From Priapulus caudatus (Eukaryota > Priapulida > Priapulimorpha > Priapulimorphida > Priapulidae), in NCBI RefSeq assembly GCF_000485595.1, contig NW_014578106.1, positions 45,688-85,263 of the forward strand: DNA of 39,576 bases, read 5' to 3'. The notes under the pieces are model-generated. The model saw only the letters and a program-made list of their open reading frames with translations. It was not told where the DNA came from and did no database searches. Below, one piece after another: positions 31,030 through 39,576 of this stretch (position 1 is the stretch's first letter; each line of letters begins with the position of its first letter). A program made the position numbers and the translations under genes.

Positions 31030-33199
31030 GGCGACACTCGCTGAGAAAGGTGTAAGTGCGTGATACGGTTACTGTTGTAGTAAAAGCTCTCTTTTGTTTA
31101 GTAGTGCACTGGGAGAATTTATGTATCGCATTAGATGTTGAGTAAAACGCTAGTTCACATTACTTATTGACTTGTCTTCTCTCTATAGTCTCTTGCAGAA
31201 CCTCTACTTCTGTAGTGCGCATAACGCGTCTACAATAGCGTTTCGAAAGCCGAAAAAATAACTCTAGGGTGTTGTGAATTAGTGGACATCGTATACATCT
31301 ACTCGCCGAATAGATGTAATCAATAATATTTTACTAGTATAGCAGTCGTTCTAAAACTCTTCGAACATTTGAAAACCCACGTAGACTTCGTTTTTCAGGT
31401 ACCGTACACTGAATATTTATCATCGTCGTTTTTCGATAAGTAGGTTTCGGGCATCGTACAGATAAAGTATTCGCACTTTCCCGATAAGGGCGGTTCGACT
31501 TCTGCTCGGAAGGATACGGAATGTAAATTCCTATTTGTTTTTCCTCAGGTGAAGGTCGGAAATAATAACATTCTCATGTCGCCTTTTGTCAGCTCTTGTC
31601 TTGCTGGCGTGAGTAGGCAAATATTTTATTCATATTGCGTGCGCAATAACACGAGGTTACAGGAGCTACTCGCCTGTTGCATCATAGAACTATAGCACCT
31701 GGCAACACAGTACAACAGTCGTATGCTCCAGCCGACTACATTGTGCGTATTGGTGACTCTACCCTCTTTCTCTCTCAATGAGTGCGTGCGTGTGCGTGTT
31801 CGTCTGTTAATTATTAACGCATAGCGTTCCATTGCACTATTTTAGCACCAGCCAAAGATGCAGCAATAATTGATAGATCTAGATTAGTAATAATTGATAG
31901 CCACGGTACAATAAATGCTCACAATGCGTCGAGTAGGACCGAATACATCTATATCCATAACTATGTCAACACAATGCGGATTACGCATAGAAATTTCTGG
32001 ACCTATAAAGACTATTGACATCACAAGTACGCACGTATGCGCGGCTATGTGTGTGTAGGCAATAGGCGTGTTTATGTACATGTCATGTCATGTTCGTTAC
32101 AGGGAATATCCAACACTTTACAAAATACATGCGTCAGAATCAAAATTATTTATGAACCAACTTATCGTTGCTAGAGATTTGGAGATTTGTCAATTCGTCT
32201 GCTTTACAATCGCTGACTGTATCTGCAAACTCGTGGACAATGGATTCGCAAAAATTATTCCTTTAAAATTGTGCTAATCGTCTAACCCTTGAAAACTGCT
32301 ACGTTGGCGGAAATTTTATCCCTCGTCATGTCAAAAGCGCTCGTATCGGGTTTATTTCTGTGCGACATATGAGTCGCTCTTGTGTATCCAACAGTGTATG
32401 TACCTGCATGTGTGTTATATACAAGTTGTGTATATATACCTGAACGCCGTTTTCAATATCGCCGTATTAATGGAGTGCCGACTGTATTTCCGTCGCTGCT
32501 GCTGAAATATTCACTCGGTGTCAACTTCAATATGCATAATAGGATGGATTATCAGCTGTGAATATTTCGCTGTGGTTCGATGTTATGCGAGAAACATAGG
32601 CGCGCGCTAACGCCGCCCGTGGCCGCCTACAAGCTATAATATTACCCTCCTCCCTGCACGCATTTGTCTAATTAGTCGTGCTGGCGACATGGGAGACACC
32701 TAACAGCCCGAAGGCTGCTTCTAGTCCGATCGGTAGAAAATAAAAGACGAATTTAATTTGCAACGTTGCCACGCGCCAGCGGCAATTCGTGTTTCGGTAG
32801 ATCTTTTGACGTCGGGTTAATCGTGCAAGTGATTTCCGACGACTAGAATGAAAAATAAGGAGAAGTGCTTTCGCGACTGTTTCGCATCCTCTATAACATG
32901 TCGGCTTTTTGGTGAGCCTCACATCAGCAGCAGCCGATAAAAAACAAATGTACTATAAATCGGATACTCGCTCTGTCCGCGAACGCTCGCAACGCTCCCT
33001 GTGCCATTATATACGCATTGACGTAATCCCTTCACGCTCGGTGTCTCGCAAAGCCTGCGTTGTAACGTGAGGCGATAACAGACGCCGTGCAGGTTTCCTG
33101 CTCTCTCTAGAGCGTTCTACGTATAACCGCACTGTACTATTGCGCACCTACGCGTACCACAGTTCTATAGCGAGCGTTGATGCAAAGCTAATCCTTCCC
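31030..33199. other. Apparently unique sequence, no gene supported
   Basis: Mixed composition. Frames at 32068-32277 (+) and 32668-32922 (-) are short, lack splice-supported extensions and resemble no family I know. The stretch ends at a minisatellite. Confidence 0.6.
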
Positions 33200-33460
33200 T
33201 TACTGAAGTGTGAGCGTGATGCTAGCTGGCTACAGCCTCACTCCCCGTATAGAAGTGTGAGCACGAAGCTATATCTTCCTCCTATATAGGATTTATAGCT
33301 TCCTTTAAGGAAGCGAGACTCTGAAGCTATCTACATCTCCCCCTCACTTCTAGAAGCATGAGTGTGAAGCCAGCTACATATCTTTCCTGCACCCTAAAAG
33401 CGCCAGCGAGATTTCTACTTCCCTGCTATAGAGGCGTGCGCGTGAAGCGTTTTGTACATC
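33200..33460. repeat. Degenerate minisatellite, roughly 50-65 bp unit
   Basis: Recurring AGAAGTGTGAGCGTGAAGC, TAGCTACAT and CTTCCCT... elements, about five units with strong drift (near 33207, 33250, 33310, 33354 and 33410-33450). Confidence 0.65.
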
Positions 33461-33832
33461 GTGTTTTCCCTTTCGTGTTTTCCCCATCGTGTTTAGATGG
33501 TCCTTGTCTACGGAATCTCGCATGAGCAGTTTTTACCTTGGGGTTTTAGGAAGCAAATGATCGATGTTGCCAACCGTTCGCCTATGTAACGCGGATCACT
33601 GGGAAAGGAAACCGAGAAGCAAACGAAAAAAGTGTTTCCGCGCTGCTTGACAATGAGTTGCCGACGACGGCACGCGGGTGCAGCTACTGCCGCAGCAGTG
33701 TCGTAATTATGGGCTAACGCGCCTCAATCTTAATTGCTTTTGTGTTTGCTTTTTAATATCCGCACAACCTATATTGCGACACCAGGGGGGAAAATGCGTG
33801 GCGACATTAGGATCCGTTCTCGCAGTTGGATT
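33461..33832. other. No feature seen
   Basis: Lies between two minisatellites. Mixed composition, with no frame or repeat worth calling. Confidence 0.6.
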
Positions 33833-34475
33833 GTTACAAGTGAGGTGTTAGGTTAATGCATTGTTACGTGTATATAGGGTGTTGGGCTGTTGCAATGTTG
33901 CGTGTGTTTGATGTTGGGCTGTCGAAAATATTACGCATGTGAGATGTGGCACTGATACAATAATGTGTGTGTGATGAGTTAGACTGATACAGTGTGACGT
34001 ATGTGAGATGTTGAACGGATAAAATGTTACGTATGTAAGGTATGTTAAATGTTAGACTGATGCTACGCAAGTGAGATATTGTATTGATACAATGATATGT
34101 TTGTGATGTGTTGGACTCGCACACGGTTGAGGGTATAAGGAGCTTTGCTGATACACATAGTTATGAAATGTTGTATTGATACAGCGGTACAAATAGGAGG
34201 CATGGGGGCTGACACCGATGTGGAGGTAGAATGTGTGGGAATGACACAGGTGTCGTCGAGGTATGAAGTGTATAATTAACACAGGTCTGGACGTATGAGA
34301 TGTGTGACTAATATAGGGCATGAAGCTGTGTCAAGGTATTGGGTATGAGACTGAAACAGGGGTATAACTATAGGATTTTTAACTGCCACATGTGTAAAAG
34401 TACAAGGTATGGGACTAATATAGGTTCAGAAGTATAGTGTATGGAACTGACACAGTTGTACAAGTATAATGTATG
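33833..34475. repeat. Degenerate minisatellite, 35-45 bp unit
   Basis: More than twelve units around GATGTTGGACTGATACAATG TTACGTATGTGA, becoming more divergent towards the 3' end (ACTGACACAGGTGTA...GTATGGG). Minus-strand frames with repeated SHMRNI/TSHTHYC peptides are its translation and not genes. Confidence 0.8.
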
Positions 34476-34908
34476 CATGGGGGATAGAATGCGTGTTTTT
34501 CGTTGGCATAGTGGTTAGAAGACGTGTATACATCTAGTTTCAACGGACGAGGCCCGTCTCCCCGTGGTCGTAATAGAACTATACATCTCGCAGTTGAGAC
34601 TGTGCATACTGCATATTGTACGTTGTTTCGTCTCCGCCCCCCCCCCATCTACGAGAAAACACTACTTCACGAAAACAATTCATCAGGTAGAGAGCATTTG
34701 CCTCGGGTGCCTCAGGGGAGGTAGATTGCCCAGCACGTAACAAGAGTGCAATACATACCGGTGACGCGCGGCAGAGTTGTCTCCTATAACAAATAGACAT
34801 CGCGACAAAATTGATCGACGTACAGTATAACGCACGGGGGCAGCAGTAGCTGTAGGCCTATATGTATGTTTTTTTAATCAATTTGAAGTGTCGTGTAATA
34901 TAGCAACT
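34476..34908. other. No gene supported
   Basis: Contains a poly-C run at 34637-34646 and short frames on both strands. No motif recognised. Confidence 0.6.

Positions 34909-34943
<35 letters not shown>
34909..34943. repeat. (TA)n microsatellite
   Basis: About 17 TA units, just upstream of the first copy of the 2.1 kb direct repeat. Confidence 0.95.
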
Positions 34944-34945
<2 letters not shown>

Positions 34946-35573
34946 GTCGACATTACATCCGGGGCCTCGAGATAACGACAAGCGCTATAGAGAGGTGGTT
35001 TCAACATTTCATTATTTATTAATTTGTCTGGACATATTTTTCGTAAATAATCGGCGCCGTTATTATATATGTATTGCGTATACATTTATACATCAAGGCA
35101 TAATGCTCGCGAGCTTATACGGCTGCTCGGTCGTCCCCTAACATGCCGTATACGAGAATACCATTGCTTTGAAACGCTGTATAACTTTCACTTAAATAAT
35201 TTAATAATCTCTGGCGGCAAACTCCATGCACGCGCAATCCTTCTTAATTGTGCCACTCGATTTTTTTACGAATGTGACTCAGTGCGCTCATATGTATAAT
35301 TTTACGGATGGTATACCTTCGCCCTCTCATATAACCAATGGAATTGAATATCTCCGTCACATGACACTTACGGGCTGAAACTAGGCCTCCAGCACATTTC
35401 ATTTTCCCCATAATTTATGATCGCATATACGCATAGTAATCGCAGTATTTCTTAGAGTTCCCGTCCCTGTCTATCATTCTTGTTTTTTAAATTCCTGCTA
35501 TATGTCGTTGCGAAACGTGTCATGACTCATCTCGCCGAATTACGTTCGCCGACGTAGGCAGCCGTGGCTTATA

Positions 35574-35936
35574 CCACAGGCACTTAAAACGTTTCAATAA
35601 AATATAATGCTAAATAAATACGAAATCTATTTACTATCAAATTCTTAATGTTTCTATACTCTTTTTCACCCATTATTGCCGACAGTTTCCTGTAAATTCC
35701 GTCCAAATCCTATGTGCAACAGACGCACTATATATATAAGTGTAAGTGTGCACAGTGCAGCCGCGTGAGGAATGGCGGCCTCCAGCGTCTGTTGAACATA
35801 GGATTTGGACGGAATTTACAGGAAACTGTCGGCAATAATAGGTTAAAGAGAGTATAAAAACATTAAGAATTTGGTAGTAAATAGATTTCTTATTTATTTA
35901 GCATTATATTTTATTGAAACGCTTCAAGTGCCCGTG
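35574..35936. mobile_element. Foldback element with about 153 bp inverted arms, copy 1
   Basis: Left arm 35574-35726 and right arm 35785-35936 are near-perfect inverted repeats (CAGGCACTTAAAACG... and CAACAGACGC against GCGTCTGTTG...CAAGTGCC). The 58-base loop has TATATATA and GGAATGGCGGCCT. No coding capacity, so a non-autonomous foldback or MITE-like element is inferred. Confidence 0.8.
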
Positions 35937-36848
35937 GCTTATACATCTGACGAAACTAGATTATATAAGACCCGCACTTTCGTCCGGTTCGAGTGCTGAC
36001 GAACCCCCGCAGCTAGGATATGGTTTAATGAATGTAAGCGACTCGGCGCAGAACATGTGAACTCAACGTCGCCGTTTTCATCTTCTGTTGATTACTTTCC
36101 CTTTAAGCGCTAAATGGCTGCATTCAGGCATCGCCTAATGAAATATAATTCATTATGGGCTTGTTGAGCACAACTGAACAGTGAAACAGTGCGTATTGTA
36201 TTTGGCATGTACGGCGCACGTAAGCTGCTATATTGTTACGCCAGCTTGACGACTGCATAAAACATTTCTCCCGGCGTAACGCTAACAAGGACCGTGTCGA
36301 AAGTATCACGATGTTTTCCCATGTATCGGAATAGATATGCACGATTCGATTAGCAACGAGATGAGCACGTGTCCCGCGATACTGCTGCTACGCTCTTCAC
36401 GCGTGCGCGTGTTGGATGCATGGGAATTGGCGAGCGAAAATTGCGGCATTTCATCATGATTGCAGCACGCCCGCAATCAACACAATATAAACAAACTGGC
36501 AATTTCAGACGACTATAGTAAACGGGATATATAGTAGACACGATAGACAGACGAACGCGACGATATATAATTTTGAGATCACCCGTTGACGCGTATATAG
36601 AATGTATTAGAACGTAATTTCGCGGTAAGTGGAGCTAAACGCGGTATTAGCGGGCTTAAGCAGCCTTTTCTGTGCTAACACTCGCTGCCCATCGCTCGCT
36701 CGTTAGCACGTATTAAGCTGGTTCCCTGTCGTCTTCACGCTCGCGCGCGGCGGCCAGCCTAATCAATTCGTTTTCCATCTCCCCACATATTAAATTGAAC
36801 GCGAACACGAACCGCGATTGATAATGCGCTATTCTAATTCTTACTCAC

Positions 36849-37048
36849 CGATGAAGTCGATTGTCATCGCCCAGACGTGTGCCCGTAGCTGCTGCGCCCG
36901 CCTCATTGCCGTTCGTCGAGTAGCGACCAGGGCGAGATCGGTCGTCTTATCGGCGACGTACGCGATTTGCGTCGCAAATTTCGTCGGCGGGAATGTTTAT
37001 CGGCGGCCGACCCGAACGTCGGTACAGTAACATCTGATACGTCCGTCG
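36849..37048 (-). other. Candidate exon on the minus strand, copy 1
   Basis: On the minus strand a long CT tract precedes CGTCGCAG (acceptor), and 200 bases later CATCG is followed by GTGAGTAAG (donor). The block is GC-rich with G/C-ending codons, and its flanks are AT-rich. One frame reads RRTYQMLLYRRSGRPPINIP and ADEICDANRV but stops at TAA in this copy. Protein family not recognised. Confidence 0.35.
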
Positions 37049-37073
37049 CTGCGACGTGTAAGCGAGACACAGC

Positions 37074-37161
37074 GAGAGAGAGAGAGAGCGCGAGAGAGAG
37101 AGAAAGCGCGCGCAAGAGAGTGACAGAGAGAGCGAGAGAGAGAGAAAGAGAGAAAGAGAGC

Positions 37162-37202
<41 letters not shown>
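37074..37202. repeat. (GA)n microsatellite
   Basis: GA-rich tract with GCGC and AAAG interruptions joining copy 1 to copy 2 of the direct repeat. On the minus strand it is the CT tract before the candidate exon. Confidence 0.95.
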
Positions 37203-37205
<3 letters not shown>

Positions 37206-37775
37206 AACATTTCATTATTTATTAATTTGTCTGGACATAATTTTTTCGTAAATAATCGGCGCCGTTATTATATATGTATTGGTATACATTTATACATCAA
37301 GGCATAATGCTCGCGAGCTTATACGGCTGCTCGGTCGTCCCCTAACATACCGTATACGAGCAATACCATTGCTTGAAACGCTGCTAAACTTTTACCTAAA
37401 ATAATTTAATAATCTCTGGCGCGCAAACTCCACGCGCAATCCTTCTTAATTGTGCCACTCGATTTTTTTACGAATGTGACTCAGTGCGCGTCATTGTATA
37501 ATTTTACGGGTGGTATACCCTTCGCCCTCTCATATAACAATAGAATTGAATATCTCCGTCACATGACACTTACGCGGCTGAAACTAGGCCTCCAGCACAT
37601 TTCATTTCTCCGTAATTTATGATCGATATACGCCATAGTAATCGCCAGTATTTCTTTAGAGTTCCGTCCTGTCTATCATTCTTGTTTTTTAAATTCCTTG
37701 CTATATGTCGGTGCGAAACGTGTATGACTCATCTTCGCGATTACGTTTCGCCGACGTAGGCAGCCGTGGCTTATA

Positions 37776-38143
37776 CCACAGGCACTTAAAACGTTTCAAT
37801 AAAATATAATGCTAAATAAATACTAATCTATTACTATCAATTCTTAATGTTCTCTTATACTCTTTTTCACCCATTATTGCCGACAGTTTCCTGTAAATTC
37901 CGTCCAAATCTATGTGGCAACAGACGCACTATATATATAAGTGTAAGTGTGCACAGTGTAGTCGCAGTTGAGGAATGGCGGCCTCCAGCGTCTGTTTGCA
38001 CATAGGATTTGGACGGAATTTACAGGAAAACTGTCGGCAATAATAGGCTTAAAGAGAGTATAAAAACATTAAGATTTCGGTCAGCTAAATAGATTTCGTA
38101 TTTATTTAGCATTATATTTTATTGAACGCTTCAAGTGCCCGTG
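37776..38143. mobile_element. Foldback element, copy 2
   Basis: Left arm 37776-37927 and right arm 37988-38143 repeat the element at 35574-35936 with small indels. Confidence 0.78.
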
Positions 38144-39074
38144 GCTGTATACATCTGACGAAACTAGCATTATATAAGACCCGCACTTTTCGTCCGGTTT
38201 CGAGTGCTGACGAACCCCCGCAGCTAGGGATCATGGTTAATGAATGTAAGCGACTCGGCGCAGAACATGGTAACTCAAGTCGTCGCCGTTTTTATTTCTG
38301 TTGATTACTTTCCTTTAAGCGCTAATGGCTGCATTCAGGCATCGCCTAATGAAATATAATTTCATTATGGGCTTGTTGAGCACAACTGAACAGTTGAAAA
38401 CAGTGCGTATTGTATTTTGGCATGTACGGCGCACGTAAGCTGTATATTTGTTACGCCAGCTTGACAGATTGCCACAAAACATTTCTCCCGGCGTAACGCT
38501 AACAAGAGCCGTGTCGAAGTATCACTGTCTGTTTTCCCATGTATCGGAAACAATAGATATGCACGCGTTCGATTAGCGACGGATGAGCACGTGGTCCGCG
38601 ATACTGCTGCTTACGCTCTTCAGCGCTGCGCGTGTTGGCATGGGAATTGGCGAGCGAAAATTGCCGCATTTCATCATGATTGCAACACGCCCGCAATCAA
38701 CACTAATATAAACAACTGCAATTTCAGACGACTATAGTTAACGGGATATATAGTAGGACACGATAGACAGACGAACAGCGACGATATATAATTTTGAGAT
38801 CACCAGTGACGCGGTATATAGATGTATTAGAACGTAATTTCGCGGTAAGTGCGAGCTAAACGAGGATATTAGCGCGGCTTAAGCAGCCTTTTCTGTGCTA
38901 ACACTCGCTGCCCATCGCTCGCTCGTTAGCGCTATTAAGCTGGTTCCCTTGTCGTCTTTCACGCTCGCCGCGCGGCGGCCAGCCTAATCAATTCTGTTTC
39001 CATCTCCCCACATATTAAATTGAACGCGAAACGCGAACCAGCGATTGATAATGCGCTATTCTAATTCTACTCAC

Positions 39075-39280
39075 CGTGATGATGTCGATTGTCATCGCCC
39101 AGACGTGTGCCCGTAGCTGCTGCGCCCGCCTCATTGCCGTTCGTCGTAGCAGCGACCCAGGGCGGAGACGGTCGTCTTATCGGCGACCGTACGCGATTTG
39201 CGTCGCAAATTTCGTCGGCGGGAATGTTTATCGGCGGCCGACCCGAACGTCGGTACAGTAACATCTGATACGTCCGCCAG
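39075..39280 (-). other. Candidate exon on the minus strand, copy 2
   Basis: Same borders as 36849-37048 (GCGCAG acceptor after a CT tract, GGTGAGTAG donor). Here one extra G restores an open frame across the whole 206 bases (WRTYQMLLYRRSGRPPINIP to NRHHH). Either copy could hold the sequencing error, so the true frame is undecided. Confidence 0.35.
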
Positions 39281-39305
39281 CTGCGCGACGTGTAAAGCGA
39301 GACGC

Positions 39306-39576
39306 AGCGAGGAGAGAGAGAGAGATAAGAGCGAGCGCGCTGAGAGAAGGGAAAGCGCGCCCGCAGAACGAGAGTGAAAAAGAGATGAGAGAGAGGAGAG
39401 ACGAGAGAGAGAAGAGAGAGAACCAAAGAGGATGGTGGCGCCGGAGGATACAGGAGAGCAGTGATAGCGTGACGGAAGATACTAGAGAGACGAAAGAGAG
39501 CGGAACGATATGGTGAGAGATAAGACGGAGAAGAGAGCAGAAAGAGAGCATTAAGTAGTGAAATATAAGAGATGAA
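39306..39576. repeat. GA-rich tract, interrupted
   Basis: GAGAGA-rich sequence with many irregular bases to the end of the window. It is the counterpart of the GA tract at 37074-37202. Confidence 0.9.

Larger units (their letters stand above)
35003..37073. repeat. 2.1 kb direct repeat, copy 1
   Basis: Begins AACATTTCATTATTTATTAA and matches 37206-39305 throughout in the same orientation. Differences are mostly one- to three-base indels. It includes a foldback element (35574-35936) and a GC-rich block bordered by minus-strand splice-like signals (36849-37048), and it ends in a GA tract. Confidence 0.93.
37206..39305. repeat. 2.1 kb direct repeat, copy 2
   Basis: Counterpart of 35003-37073 with all the same landmarks in order. 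It holds extra or missing single bases at many sites. The copies meet directly at the GA tract, with no unique DNA between them. Confidence 0.93.

Noticed and set aside
33864-34321. Minus-strand frames with repeated SHMRNI-like peptides
   Set aside because: They translate the degenerate minisatellite at 33833-34475.

Overview
The window is animal (metazoan) nuclear DNA, probably from a marine invertebrate. Genes are split by many spliceosomal introns with GT...AG ends, and there is abundant microsatellite, minisatellite and transposon-derived sequence. There are two gap runs: ten N at 10323-10332 and twenty-five N at 25494-25518. Nothing bacterial or viral is seen. I cannot name the species.

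Region 1 (1653-13664, + strand) is the main gene: the beta subunit of ER glucosidase II (PRKCSH). I could place fourteen exons. They encode the second LDL-receptor-A-like repeat, a coiled coil, an EF-hand pair, an acidic stretch, the mannose-6-phosphate-receptor-homology (MRH) domain and a C-terminal HDEL retention signal. With the best choice of exon 9, the exons join in frame for 468 residues. The exon(s) for the signal peptide and first LDLa repeat were not found and probably lie upstream of the window.

Region 2 (15378-17704, - strand) is a two-exon gene, convergent with PRKCSH. It encodes a predicted 237-residue single-pass membrane protein that I do not recognise.

Region 3 (17.7-21.5 kb) is mostly simple repeats, (CT)n, (TATG)n, (GT)n and (TATC)n, around a CpG-dense block.

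Region 4 (22.0-31.0 kb) holds a roughly 3.4 kb unit present twice around the 25-N gap. The unit is a 31-32 bp minisatellite, a GC-rich block, a 54 bp tandem repeat and a multicopy element. The second copy runs into a 3.3 kb inverted repeat. The element carries broken genes for an uncharacterised protein with a cysteine-rich C-terminus. The copies differ mainly by single-base indels, so part of this may be misassembly.

Region 5 (31.0-35.0 kb) has no gene I can support. It contains two degenerate minisatellites.

Region 6 (35.0-39.3 kb) is a 2.1-2.2 kb unit in two direct copies, each followed by a GA tract. Each copy contains a 360 bp foldback element and a minus-strand block with splice-like borders that could be an exon.
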